A DNA stretch of 64,000 bases from Aquiflexum gelatinilyticum (GTDB lineage Bacteria > Bacteroidota > Bacteroidia > Cytophagales > Cyclobacteriaceae): the NCBI RefSeq assembly GCF_024741135.1, contig NZ_JANSUY010000001.1, forward strand, positions 124,001 through 188,000, written 5' to 3'. Below the pieces are notes generated by a model that was given only the letters and a program-made list of their open reading frames with translations, did no database searches and had not been told where the DNA came from. Both the position numbers and the translations under genes were made by a program. This document shows, one piece after another, positions 54,101 through 62,774 of the stretch (the stretch's first letter is position 1; every line of letters begins with the position of its first letter).

Positions 54101-56184
54101 AAAGCCAGGAATGGACAGAGGGAAGCTTCTCCTTCATTACAAATGGTCCAGAAGGATGGACCCAAAGAGAACAGGCACAGATCCAGACCAATCAGCTAAA
54201 CAACCTTGAAGTCGATCCTGTTAAGCGACAGTGGAAATACAAAGATACCAAGTTGGATATAGGCGTATTTACATTTGGAAATCAAACAGACAGTCTAACT
54301 TTCAGAAATACACAGTTCTACCTTAAAGGTGTACCATATATTCTGGACAATGTGAATAATGCCAATTCAAGGCTATGTCCTGATGGATCACTTGGTTTGG
54401 TGGCTTTTGAGCAAAGGTCCTTGACGCCATATTTGGTGATTCCGGTACCGGGCTTCGATATTCTTGATGGAAGGAGTTGCGGAAGGGTACCTCAAGTGAT
54501 ACAAAGTGTCAGAAATGCTTGGATCACCCAACCGGGCCAAAGGATGCTTTTGGATTATATCGATGGACTCAAGGATGGGGATTATGTCGTCATCTTTTCT
54601 GTAGGAAATGTGACATTTCAGCAATGGCCGGATGCAGTATTTGAGAAAATGAAAGAAATCGGTGCCAATGAAGCTGTACTCAGAAATCTTCAAAACGGAG
54701 ATCCATACATCTTATATGGCCGCAAAGGTATGGCTCCGGGAGAGGCTGTTGAGATTGTTGCACAGCAAAATCTGGAATTGGAGACCAATCAACAAATCAT
54801 AGAGTTTGAAACTGAGATCCAGGGATATTTGTCTTCAGGAAGTATTGTAACACCGAGAATAGGACCTTCATCAGAATGGAAACAATTTTTTAATCAAGTA
54901 AATACAAGAGACTGGTTTGATGAAGAACTGGCTTATTTTGATGTCGTTGGCGTTAAGCCTACTGGTGAAGAACAAGTTCTTTTTAATCAGGTACAGGCTG
55001 GTGAGATTGACCTTTCCAGCGTCAATCCAACCCTTTTCCCTTTCCTTAGGCTAAAGTATGCGATGGAAGATGAGCTTTCTACAGCCCCTGCATACTTGGA
55101 TAAATGGCAAGTCAATTATACAGGGGTGACGGAAGGTGTATTGATTTTTAATGGGAAAGATGAAAAAATGAACCTTCAGGAAGGGCAGGTGGTAAACCTC
55201 AACTTCGAATTTGTGAATATTTCCCAAATTGATTTCAAAGACTCTATACTCGTGGAATGGGAATTCAACAATACCACGACCAAGAAAGTGGAAAGGTTTT
55301 CAAAGAAAATCCCTGCAGTCAAATCCGGGGAAAAGTACGAATTCACCATCGAATTTAATTCTGTGGGAAATGGGGGAGAAGTGCAGGTAGAGGTTTTTGC
55401 CAATCCAAGGATCATTCTTGAACAAACTTTCAGGAACAACATCATTGATTTAGGAAATTACTTTATTGTAGCCCCGGATCAGAACAATGCCATATTGGAT
55501 GTCAATTTTGATGGGGTTTATATCCTTGACGGTGACATCGTTTCTCCCACAGTGATGATTACCTCCATCCTCAAAAATGAAAAATCACTGATCCTTAAGA
55601 AGGATACATTAGGATTGGAGATTTTCCTAAGAAAGCCTTGTGAGAACTGCCAATTTGAAAAAATCAACTTCTCTTCACCTCTTGTGACATGGACTGAGGC
55701 AACTGAGAATAGCAGTTTCAAAGTGGAATTTCGTCCGGGGCCTTTGGACGATGGAATCTATACCCTTCGTGTTTTGACCGAAGACCTGGGAGTAGATAAG
55801 CCTTATGAAATCAACTTTGAGGTAATCAATGAGTCTACCATTACAAATTTTTACCCCTATCCCAATCCATTCAGTACGAGTACACGGTTTGTATTCACAG
55901 TGACAGGTTCTGAGGTTCCTGATCAGATCAAGGTTCAGATTATGACAGTGACCGGGCGGGTAGTTAGGGAAATACTCCAAGATGAACTTGGACCAATCAG
56001 AATTGGAAACAATATCAGTGAATTTGCCTGGGACGGAACGGATGAATTTGGCGATCAGCTTGCCAATGGCGTATATATCTACCGTGTATTGGTCCGAAAG
56101 GATGGGCAGTTTGTAGAACTGAGAGGGACAGCAGGGGATAAAGCCTTTAAACAAGGCTATGGGAAAATGTACTTGTTAAGGTAA
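51157..56184 (+). CDS. Giant PorU-like C25 peptidase/sortase (PorU2-like)
   Basis: 1675 residues: signal peptide (FFSIVVFFCSALAFAQSG), beta-rich N-terminal region, then a gingipain C25 domain (about 455-780) with catalytic His633 in VTFFGHGSPS and Cys667 in LLLNGCDAGNSFG. The C-terminal end (about 1563-1675) is a FlgD-like/T9SS sorting-type domain: YPYPNPFSTSTRFVFTV, IMTVTGRVVREI, ANGVYIYRVLV. PorU cuts C-terminal signals from type IX cargo. Pairing with a PorV-like gene supports a second sortase, but a large secreted peptidase with its own sorting domain is an alternative. Confidence 0.82.
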   Translation: MVKRIFFSIVVFFCSALAFAQSGWIDYNQTYYKIPTASDGIHRLNFTSLSASGLNPNIIDPRNIRIFHRGEEVAVFVQGQEDGKFDPTDYIDFYGKKNDGTLDAGFYKDPAYQGNTMYNIHNDTTAFFLTLSPGIQGKRMAVRQAPDSAFPIQNNYQTIRQEVYSENYNLGQIYNPGVYLSDFEEGSGWVSAAITKTNPRTITLAELGQVPATGSVKIEIGLTGRSATPHISIISVGPNSSTLRQVASFDYTDYQAVHRELEVLPSDFNANGSIAIRVSSAGTSATDNVSIAYLRLTYPKAVENGDFSKEIFISGPETGRIQIGNVLSDYLALEVSDPNNPVMVPVTKTGNQVSFVAGISGSPSKVIVENQLDVVKIAGMTPVRFRNLLGQRADYIVISHKILRRPSSTYPDPVNAHAAHRASPQGGGYDTLVVNIDDLYNQFTFGEKTPLAVYEFLRAYYPVHKPDFLLLIGRAMGIFSTARAGGVNYFYRKNPSVFQFQDIIPPAGYPYADNNYTMGLDPENPSLAAISIGRVPARNPDQVAAYLDKVKEKDALGVSEDWQKEVVHLSGGVSAFELNRYFGFLNGFKNIIEGPYMGANVTTYRKRSNSTIELIDISADINRGTSLVTFFGHGSPSLIDIEIGFASDPNLGYANKGKYPMLLLNGCDAGNSFGNAYTFGEDWVLTPEKGATNFMAHANIGVDVYLRRYSESFYIKAFSDSTTIYQPVGIVRREAEKWFFARYGESAVNRSHAEQLVMLGDPAIRLFPANKADYSVLEPDVTLGSYEGETFNALADSLKFSFVLKNIGRVDLDSLHFKVSRRLPDGTQINYPLVTIPPVYRKDTLDFMIPNTGIQSFGDNIFTLEINPSREIPEMTYSNNSVTVTKFIPLSGTIHLIPENFGIVNQTEINLIAQIPGKSVEPRNLVIQLDTAANFSSATRRETRITTSNLANWEINLFQNIPQRDSVTFYWRSRFLDPREGESQEWTEGSFSFITNGPEGWTQREQAQIQTNQLNNLEVDPVKRQWKYKDTKLDIGVFTFGNQTDSLTFRNTQFYLKGVPYILDNVNNANSRLCPDGSLGLVAFEQRSLTPYLVIPVPGFDILDGRSCGRVPQVIQSVRNAWITQPGQRMLLDYIDGLKDGDYVVIFSVGNVTFQQWPDAVFEKMKEIGANEAVLRNLQNGDPYILYGRKGMAPGEAVEIVAQQNLELETNQQIIEFETEIQGYLSSGSIVTPRIGPSSEWKQFFNQVNTRDWFDEELAYFDVVGVKPTGEEQVLFNQVQAGEIDLSSVNPTLFPFLRLKYAMEDELSTAPAYLDKWQVNYTGVTEGVLIFNGKDEKMNLQEGQVVNLNFEFVNISQIDFKDSILVEWEFNNTTTKKVERFSKKIPAVKSGEKYEFTIEFNSVGNGGEVQVEVFANPRIILEQTFRNNIIDLGNYFIVAPDQNNAILDVNFDGVYILDGDIVSPTVMITSILKNEKSLILKKDTLGLEIFLRKPCENCQFEKINFSSPLVTWTEATENSSFKVEFRPGPLDDGIYTLRVLTEDLGVDKPYEINFEVINESTITNFYPYPNPFSTSTRFVFTVTGSEVPDQIKVQIMTVTGRVVREILQDELGPIRIGNNISEFAWDGTDEFGDQLANGVYIYRVLVRKDGQFVELRGTAGDKAFKQGYGKMYLLR

Positions 56185-56291
56185 AATTTTGGAAAGTAAA
56201 TGTTGCCGAATCATTTCAAAAGATAAACCCTGAAATAGTAAACAAGCAAACACACCAATTTAAGGGCTAACCTTTAGGTAGGTTGAATTTC

Positions 56292-56334
56292 AAAAAAAGA
56301 GCCTATTTCTGATCAGAAATAGGTTCTTTTTTTG
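56292..56334. terminator. Bidirectional terminator between convergent genes
   Basis: GAGCCTATTTCTGATC and its partner GATCAGAAATAGGTTC form a long stem around GATC, with A7 before and T7 after it. It serves the PorU-like gene and the converging DUF6515 gene. Confidence 0.9.
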
Positions 56335-56358
56335 AAAGGTTAATTTATGAATGGAATC

Positions 56359-57669
56359 TCAACCTTCTTCATCCTCATATTCCAAAACTATAATTTCGTA
56401 CATGTTCTTTCCATTGACCTGCACAGGCTGATAGTAGGTTTCTCCATATCTGACAAGTGTTCTTTCTCCAACCTTAACTTCCTCACCGCCTTCGGAAAGA
56501 TTTTCTACCAAAGCTCCGGCTGTTGGCGGTACGACAACATATCCTTTAGAGGTTTTTTCATAAAATGCTCCGCCCCAATAATAGTTGACTTCATTGTTCT
56601 CCAATTTAACCACCTCGTAATTATCAGGTATCGAGCTCACTTCTGCACCGATAGGTGCGGGAACAACCACCCATCCGTCATCATCCTTTTGGTAAAACAC
56701 GCCATCCGCATATTGGAATTCATTGATGACATTGGTCACATTGGTTACGTTAGTAATATTGGTTTCATTCGTGACGTTGGTCACATTGACCACTTGGGCC
56801 TGTGGTGGAGGCATAGGCATCCAAAAACCCCAAGGGTGCCACATTGGTCCCCAAAAGAACGGTCTGAAAGGGAAAAAGAAAAATGGATGGAAAGCAAAAA
56901 CCCTCATTCCTCCCCACATAAACGGTGGTCTCATCATCATGGGAGACATCACATTTACCCTTACCACTGTGTTTCTTTGGGCATTGATGTTGATATTATT
57001 GTTGTTTCCGATATTGATATTATTATTTCCTCCTCCAGGTCTGTTACTTCCTCCCGGCCTGTTACCGTTTCCGGACCCCGGTCTGTTTCCATCACCCACT
57101 CCTGGGTTTCTCCCGCTATCAGGACGGTTAGAAGGTCGGTTTCCGGTTGCGCTTCCTGTCCTGTCAGATTCTCTGTTTCCTGCTCTGCTACCGGATGCAC
57201 TTCCTTGACCTGCAGACTCTGCTCCGGGTCTTGTAGCTTGGTCCCTGCTTTGACGGGAAGAATTGATAGACCTGTCACTATTTGCCTGATTGGTATTTAC
57301 TTGTCTGTCCGGAGCCCTTTGTGCACCTCCGTTGATGGAGCCTGCAGAACCAGTAGACGGTCTAGATGAAGGCTGTGCAGCACGATTATTAGATGGTGCT
57401 GTGGCAGGTTGCCTTGAGGGACTGTTAGTGCTTGGCCTTGAAGCTGTACCCCCACTCGGCCTAGATGGAGAAGTACTACTTGGTCTAGAAGCTGCGCCTC
57501 CGCTTGGTCTGGCAGAGCCGCCACCACTTGGTCTAGCTGCAGCTCCGCCACCGGCTCTACCTCCTCCATGATTCATTCTTTGAGCCATCAGGCTACTTGG
57601 ATCAGAAGCTAACAATAGCATTAAAAGAGCTGTCCCTGCCAATTTTGAATATTTTTTAAGCATTTTCAT
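56359..57669 (-). CDS. DUF6515-family secreted protein with low-complexity N-terminus
   Basis: 436 residues: signal peptide, then a Gly/Ser/Arg/Pro/Asn-rich disordered half (about 30-250, with NRPSNRP, NRPGGSNRPGGGNN), an aromatic patch HPFFFFPFRPFFWGPMW, a tandem NVTN tract (about 290-315) and three C-terminal YxxGxFY...WVVVPAPIGAEV-type repeats that define DUF6515. Probably surface-located; function unknown. Next gene upstream is DUF2092, 11 bases apart, a recurrent partner. Confidence 0.82.
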   Translation of the reverse strand: MKMLKKYSKLAGTALLMLLLASDPSSLMAQRMNHGGGRAGGGAAARPSGGGSARPSGGAASRPSSTSPSRPSGGTASRPSTNSPSRQPATAPSNNRAAQPSSRPSTGSAGSINGGAQRAPDRQVNTNQANSDRSINSSRQSRDQATRPGAESAGQGSASGSRAGNRESDRTGSATGNRPSNRPDSGRNPGVGDGNRPGSGNGNRPGGSNRPGGGNNNINIGNNNNININAQRNTVVRVNVMSPMMMRPPFMWGGMRVFAFHPFFFFPFRPFFWGPMWHPWGFWMPMPPPQAQVVNVTNVTNETNITNVTNVTNVINEFQYADGVFYQKDDDGWVVVPAPIGAEVSSIPDNYEVVKLENNEVNYYWGGAFYEKTSKGYVVVPPTAGALVENLSEGGEEVKVGERTLVRYGETYYQPVQVNGKNMYEIIVLEYEDEEG

Positions 57670-57680
57670 GGGATTTCAAT

Positions 57681-58424
57681 TCAATAGGTTGATGATTTTG
57701 AAACGATTTTTAGACGCCTTGCGCTTTCAGGTACTGTAAAGTCAAAGATGGCTTCAGGTAAATCAGGGTTTAGCTTCCAATTGGAAAATATACCTTCAAA
57801 CTGCAGCGTTTCACCATCTTTTTTCTCATGGATCACATATCGGGCAGGAAGGGCAAAAGTATCATTGTGGATCCATATTTGAATGTGTTTATCACTTCCT
57901 TTGGCAACAATATGGTGGTAATCTCTTCCCTCAAAATGAACCAACCCCACGTAGTAGATACTTTCGCTGTGTTCGATCAAATCATCTGTAAATGAGGGAT
58001 AAAAGAAATCACCTGCTGGAAAATCAACTCCATAATCCGCATTGACCATATCGATGGTTTCTAGGATGTTGTCAGGAGTCTCAATAAATCCATAGGTATT
58101 TGCTGTAAAGGAGTAAAACATAAGCATGTCTGTATTGTACCAATACCCTAATTCTTCTTTGGGACCTTTGGTATGTACATGCATTTTGTCAGGCCCTACC
58201 AAATAAACATCATGCATTGAATACTGCCTTAGGATACCTTTGTCAGGGTCATTGACATCTATTCCGGTTTTGAGCTGAAAGCTGCAGGATTTAAGGTTTC
58301 CGATAACCTCGCTCATCCGGTCCAATAAGACCACTGCCCTTGCATCCATGGTACTATCCTGTGCCTTTGCACCGAATACCAATAAAAATGCAACCATAAA
58401 ACAACTTATTTTTTGCATAGACAT
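57681..58424 (-). CDS. Exported DUF2092 protein
   Basis: 247 residues: signal peptide (ISCFMVAFLLVFGAKAQ), then the DUF2092 pattern ARAVVLLDRMSEVIGNLKSC, KMHVHTKGPKEELGYWYNTD, NTYGFIETPDNI and PEAIFDFTVPESARRLKI, a LolA/LppX-like beta half-barrel that may bind lipid. It is the first gene of a pair with DUF6515. Confidence 0.85.
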   Translation of the reverse strand: MSMQKISCFMVAFLLVFGAKAQDSTMDARAVVLLDRMSEVIGNLKSCSFQLKTGIDVNDPDKGILRQYSMHDVYLVGPDKMHVHTKGPKEELGYWYNTDMLMFYSFTANTYGFIETPDNILETIDMVNADYGVDFPAGDFFYPSFTDDLIEHSESIYYVGLVHFEGRDYHHIVAKGSDKHIQIWIHNDTFALPARYVIHEKKDGETLQFEGIFSNWKLNPDLPEAIFDFTVPESARRLKIVSKSSTY

Positions 58425-58579
58425 AAGGAAATTTATAAATGAATACTCTTTAAGGGAAATCTGATATTAAAATTAAAAACTATTGGGACAAACAACTATA
58501 GCATTTAAAAAAATCAGGATTGTTTTCTTCAGAGGTGATTCTTTTGGGATTAAAGATTGAAATGTCAATGAGTTGGATT

Positions 58580-59281
58580 TTAATTTCTTTTTAAAAACCG
58601 CCAAATTCCCCATAAACTCAACACCAAAAGAAGTAGGAAAATCCAGGCTTTTCCTGAAATACTTTCCTGATTGATTGCGCTATAGACATCTGTACCAAGA
58701 GTTCCGGCCCAAAAGGTAAGAATAGTTCTTGGCAACATTCCGATACTCCCAAAAAGCACAAGTCGTTTCCAACCTACATGAAGTAGGGAAAAAAGCAGAT
58801 TGGAAACTGCAAACGGAAGCACAGGGCTAAGCCTTCCGAAGAAAACCAATTCTCCCATCCGGTTTCTTTTTGAAGCAATCAAAGTTTTGGCTTTGGGGTA
58901 TTTGTCTAAAATGAGGTCTAAACTGTTGCCTCCGAGTTTTTTTCCCCAACCATATCCCAGGATAGATGCGATGTTATAAGCTAAAAATAAAAAAGGGAAT
59001 GCTTCCCAACCAAAAATAAATCCGGACAATCCTGCGACCAACGTCGTGGGCATCAAAGCCATTCCCATTAGGACAGTGACTAAAACCAGATATGAAATGG
59101 CTACCAAATAGTCTGAAAAAACCAGATTTTGCAGGTTTTCCGAATAATTGATAAGAATCGGTAAAGCAGAAAAACTTCCAACAGATGGCATCACTGTCAC
59201 CCAAAGAAGCGCCAAAGCAACGCCGGGATTAATCCTGTATGCAGATTGGAATTCCTTGAATATGCCTTGCTTTTTTTCCAT
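58580..59281 (-). CDS. TVP38/TMEM64 (VTT-domain) membrane protein
   Basis: 233 residues from the ATG at 59281 (MEKKQGIFKEFQ); the frame to 59368 would overlap the divergent gene. VTT-domain pattern: MPTTLVAGLSGFIFGWEAFPFLFLA (residues split at FIFG), SILGYGWGKKLGG, FFGRLSPVLPFAVSNLLFSL and GMLPRTILTFWAGTLG, with about six TM helices. DedA/VTT proteins move lipids across the membrane in known cases; the substrate here is unknown. Confidence 0.85.
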   Translation of the reverse strand: MEKKQGIFKEFQSAYRINPGVALALLWVTVMPSVGSFSALPILINYSENLQNLVFSDYLVAISYLVLVTVLMGMALMPTTLVAGLSGFIFGWEAFPFLFLAYNIASILGYGWGKKLGGNSLDLILDKYPKAKTLIASKRNRMGELVFFGRLSPVLPFAVSNLLFSLLHVGWKRLVLFGSIGMLPRTILTFWAGTLGTDVYSAINQESISGKAWIFLLLLVLSLWGIWRFLKRN

Positions 59282-59352
59282 CTTTGGGCCACTGAAGCGT
59301 AAAGGAAAACAAAACTTCGGAATTAAACCCAAAGAAATTAGATATCGCAAAT

Positions 59353-60498
59353 ATGAAATTTGGAACAAAAGCCATCCACGCCGGCGTAGAGCCGGATCCC
59401 TCCACCGGAGCCATTATGACTCCTATTTTTCAGACTTCCACATACGTCCAAAAGTCCCCCGGAGTACATAAGGGATATGAATATGCAAGGACACAAAACC
59501 CTACAAGAGATGCTTTACAAAAAAACCTTGCTGCTCTGGAAAACGGAAAGCATGGATTGTGTTTTTCATCCGGTCTAGGTGCAATAGATGCAGTTGTCAA
59601 ATTGCTCAATCCCGGAGATGAGGTGATCAGCACCAATGACCTTTATGGAGGAACTTATAGGATTTTTACCAAAGTTTTTGAGAGGTATGGGATCAAGTTT
59701 CATTTTATCTCCATGGAAAATCCTGCTTCTATAGAAGCGTATATCAACAATAACACCAAACTGATCTGGGCTGAGACGCCGACCAACCCGATGATGAATA
59801 TCGTTGATGTAGCCGAAATCGGAAAAGTTGCCAAGAAGCATAATGTGCTTTTCGCTGTGGACAATACATTTGCTACGCCATTTCTCCAAAATCCATTGGA
59901 CATGGGTGCTGATATTGTAATGCATTCGGTGACAAAATACCTTGCAGGCCATTCGGATACTGTAATGGGTGCATTGATAGTGAATGACGATGAATTGGCT
60001 AAGCAATTGGCATTTATCCAAAATGCATGTGGAGCGACTCCCGGTCCACAGGATTGCTTCCTCGTTTTGCGTGGGATCAAGACACTCCATATCCGTATGG
60101 AAAGACATTGCCAAAACGGTGCAAAAGTTGCCCAATTTCTCATATCCCATCCTAAAATCGACAAGGTATATTGGCCGGGTTTTGAGTCGCATCCAAACCA
60201 TACTGTAGCCAAAAAACAGATGCGAGACTTTGGTGGAATGATTTCTTTTGTCATTAAAGGTGACAGGTTGGAAGATGCTTTGAAGGTTTTGGAAAATATG
60301 CATTACTTCTCTTTGGCTGAATCACTTGGTGGAGTCGAGTCTCTTTGCGGCCATCCGGCTACCATGACACATGCCAGTATCCCAAAGGCCGAAAGGGAAA
60401 AAGTCGGCTTGGTGGATTCATTGATCAGACTGAGTGTGGGGATTGAAGATGTTGAGGATTTAATCCAAGACTTGTCACAGGCATTGGATTTGGTGTAA
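59353..60498 (+). CDS. Cystathionine gamma-synthase/lyase-family PLP enzyme
   Basis: 381 residues: FGTKAIHAG, YEYARTQNPTRDALQ, FSSGLGAIDAVVKLL, ETPTNPMMNIVDV, and the PLP-lysine K195 in HSVTKYLAGHSD. Ends ESLCGHPATMTHASIP and RLSVGIEDVEDLI, typical of the Cys/Met metabolism family. Synthase versus lyase cannot be separated by eye. Divergent from the VTT gene with a 71-base gap. Its terminator lies at 60503. Confidence 0.9.
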   Translation: MKFGTKAIHAGVEPDPSTGAIMTPIFQTSTYVQKSPGVHKGYEYARTQNPTRDALQKNLAALENGKHGLCFSSGLGAIDAVVKLLNPGDEVISTNDLYGGTYRIFTKVFERYGIKFHFISMENPASIEAYINNNTKLIWAETPTNPMMNIVDVAEIGKVAKKHNVLFAVDNTFATPFLQNPLDMGADIVMHSVTKYLAGHSDTVMGALIVNDDELAKQLAFIQNACGATPGPQDCFLVLRGIKTLHIRMERHCQNGAKVAQFLISHPKIDKVYWPGFESHPNHTVAKKQMRDFGGMISFVIKGDRLEDALKVLENMHYFSLAESLGGVESLCGHPATMTHASIPKAEREKVGLVDSLIRLSVGIEDVEDLIQDLSQALDLV

Positions 60499-60502
60499 AT
60501 AT

Positions 60503-60540
60503 AAGAGGGAAAAAAATTAGACCTCTTTCAATTTTTTTTC
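60503..60540 (+). terminator. Terminator after the cystathionine enzyme gene
   Basis: AAGAGG and CCTCTT form a 6-pair stem around a 13-base loop, followed by TCAAT8. It lies 5 bases past the stop. Confidence 0.6.
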
Positions 60541-60599
60541 CCGATTTGCAAAGACAGCAATTATTGTTTTCTGAAATTTCCTTAAATTATAGCTGTTAA

Positions 60600-60672
<73 letters not shown>

Positions 60673-60832
60673 CATTTTTTAACGAACTTTCTTGAGTTTT
60701 TTTAAACGGACCAGAAATCAAAAGTATGATTGGAACTTTGGTATTGAAAGTCAAGCCAAAGCAAGTTCTTTTGAACCTCAATTAGATAAATGAGGTTCTA
60801 TCAATTGACACCAATGTATTTTTAAACCAAAT

Positions 60833-61552
60833 ATGACTATGCAAATTCTTGAAAACAAAACAGCACTGATTACCGGCGGAAGCAAGGGGATCGGATATGG
60901 AATTGCGGCGGCTTTGATGGCCCAAGGGATGAAAGTTGCTATCACAAGCAGATCTCAGGCGAATGCAAATGAAGCGGCCGCTGAACTCAATAAAATAGGC
61001 AAAGGAGAAGCAATCGGAATCAAAGCCGATGTAAGGGATTTTTCCTCCCAAACGCATGCCGTGGAAGCAGTTATGAAAAAATGGGGAAGATTGGACCTCT
61101 TGGTAGCAAATGCCGGAGTTGGTTTTTTCGCCTCCATAGATGACATGACACTGGAGCAATGGCATGAAACCATAGATACCAACCTGACAGGAGTTTTCTA
61201 TAGTTTAAAAGCAGGGATGGAAGGACTGAAAGCCTCCAAAGGGTATTTTATCTCAATTTCCTCTTTGGCAGGCACCAATTTCTTTGTCAATGGTTCGGCG
61301 TACAATGCCAGTAAATTTGGAGTGACCGGATTTACCCAAGCGGCAATGCTCGATCTCAGAAAGTATGGAATCCGGGCTACGACCATTATGCCAGGTTCTG
61401 TGGCAACCTATTTCAATAACCACCAACCCAATGAAAAAGATGCTTGGAAGATCCAGATTGAAGATTTGGGACAGATGGTGGTGGATTTGATGCACATGCA
61501 TCCGAGGACACTTCCGAGCAAAATCGAAGTTAGACCAAGTATGCCCGCTTGA
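60833..61552 (+). CDS. Short-chain dehydrogenase/reductase
   Basis: 239 residues: classical SDR with TGGSKGIG near the N-terminus, NAG (LLVANAGVG), catalytic Ser (ISISSLAG) and YNASK. NAD(P)H oxidoreductase; the substrate is not inferable. Starts may be 60833 or 60839 (second Met). Monocistronic, with its own terminator. Confidence 0.92.
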   Translation: MTMQILENKTALITGGSKGIGYGIAAALMAQGMKVAITSRSQANANEAAAELNKIGKGEAIGIKADVRDFSSQTHAVEAVMKKWGRLDLLVANAGVGFFASIDDMTLEQWHETIDTNLTGVFYSLKAGMEGLKASKGYFISISSLAGTNFFVNGSAYNASKFGVTGFTQAAMLDLRKYGIRATTIMPGSVATYFNNHQPNEKDAWKIQIEDLGQMVVDLMHMHPRTLPSKIEVRPSMPA

Positions 61553-61576
61553 TATAGGAAAGATCAGCTATAAAAT

Positions 61577-61620
61577 AAATCTCTGTTCAAAATTGATGCT
61601 TCGATTTTGAACAGAGATTT
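61577..61620. terminator. Bidirectional hairpin terminator after the SDR gene
   Basis: AAATCTCTGTTCAAAAT and ATTTTGAACAGAGATTT form a perfect 17-pair stem with a 10-base loop (TGATGCTTCG), 25 bases past the stop. Confidence 0.85.
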
Positions 61621-61662
61621 TCTATTTTGCCGACTCATTTAATTTTTGTTTAATTGGTATTC

Positions 61663-62172
61663 GTGGAATTTATTATTGAAACAGACAGGCTATTTTTAAG
61701 AAAATTGGAGATTGAAGATTTCCGGTTTGTCATCACCTTGCTTAACAGTCCCGGTTGGCTGAAATATATCGGCGACAGGGGAGTTAAAAATGAAGCGCAA
61801 GCCATTAGCTATCTTCAAAACGGTCCTGTTAAAAGTTATTCAGATTATGGTTTTGGTCTGTACAAAGTCGAAGAGAAAATTTCTGGTTTACCCATAGGTT
61901 TTTGCGGACTTCTCAAAAGAGATACTTTAAAACATCCTGATCTGGGCTTTGCTTTATTGCCTGAATTTATGGGAAGAGGCTATGCTTTTGAAGCCGCCAA
62001 TGCCTGCCTTGATTTTGCCAAAGCCAATCTCGGAATTCCAATCCTGCAGGCGATCGCGCTGCCTGACAATACGTCTTCCATCAGACTTTTAAAAAAATTG
62101 GGATTCCATTATCAAAGACCTTTTCAAAACCTTGAAGGGGAAGAGTTGGCGCTTTTTGAACTCCAATTTTAA
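61663..62172 (+). CDS. GNAT-family N-acetyltransferase (RimJ/RimL-like)
   Basis: 170 residues from GTG 61663 (reading MEFIIETDRLFLRKLEIEDF); TTG 61654 is the only alternative, since a TAA at 61651 closes the frame upstream and no ATG is available. Motifs: TDRLFLRKL, GFCGLLKRD, LGFALLPEFMGRGYAFEA (acetyl-CoA loop) and NTSSIRLLKKLGF. The substrate is unknown, a protein N-terminus or small amine. Confidence 0.88.
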   Translation: MEFIIETDRLFLRKLEIEDFRFVITLLNSPGWLKYIGDRGVKNEAQAISYLQNGPVKSYSDYGFGLYKVEEKISGLPIGFCGLLKRDTLKHPDLGFALLPEFMGRGYAFEAANACLDFAKANLGIPILQAIALPDNTSSIRLLKKLGFHYQRPFQNLEGEELALFELQF

Positions 62173-62195
62173 ATCTGTCAGCCAAAATACCGGTG

Positions 62196-62774
62196 TCAGA
62201 TCATCAAACCAACTCCTCCGAAAATAATGCCGAGCAGAGAACCTATCACAATTTCTATGAGGTAATGTCTTTTTGTTTCCCACCTTGACCATGATACGGC
62301 TAGGGCAAAGACCAAAGAAATTATTCCGGGAAAAATCCCTATACCGAAAATATTGACAACAATATAGAAAGCGATTGCTGCATGCATGGAGGCTTTGATC
62401 CGAACGTTGACCAATGCCATGGTCAATACCATCATAAAAAACACAAGGGTTTGCAGGATTACTGCCTCAGGGAATTTCAAAACCCAAAATGCCAACAGCA
62501 AAACCACAAAAAGACTGATCGCAAATGGGTAGAAACCCATTCTTTGCTTTCGGTCTGACACATCAAAGTTGGAATATTCCCCACTTTTCATTTTCCTCCA
62601 ATTGTTCCAAATGATAGGAACTGCCACTAAGAAGATTACAAGCAATGAAACCAAGGTCGCCGTTTTGCTTTCAAGATTTTTAAAAGACATGAAGACGACG
62701 TACGCATTTCCAAACAGGAGCGGATGTCCTAGGACGGAGACTGTTTTCGCTGTTTTTTCTTTGTTCAGTATCAT
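62196..62774 (-). CDS. PAP2-like membrane protein
   Basis: 192 residues from the ATG at 62774, which shares one base with the upstream VOC stop (TGATG). Five or six TM helices. PAP2-like motifs remain: KASMHAAIAF and SRWETKRHYLIEIVIGSLLG (SRW...RH). The first phosphatase motif (KxxxxxxRP) is not evident, so catalytic activity is doubtful. Co-transcribed with the VOC gene. Confidence 0.7.
   Translation of the reverse strand: MILNKEKTAKTVSVLGHPLLFGNAYVVFMSFKNLESKTATLVSLLVIFLVAVPIIWNNWRKMKSGEYSNFDVSDRKQRMGFYPFAISLFVVLLLAFWVLKFPEAVILQTLVFFMMVLTMALVNVRIKASMHAAIAFYIVVNIFGIGIFPGIISLVFALAVSWSRWETKRHYLIEIVIGSLLGIIFGGVGLMI

Noticed and set aside
56347-57369. Long forward frame of 340 codons
   Set aside because: Antisense to the low-complexity DUF6515 gene; low-complexity DNA keeps several frames open.
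59575-60303. Long reverse frame of 242 codons
   Set aside because: Antisense to the PLP-dependent cystathionine enzyme gene; composition and lack of motifs indicate a shadow.
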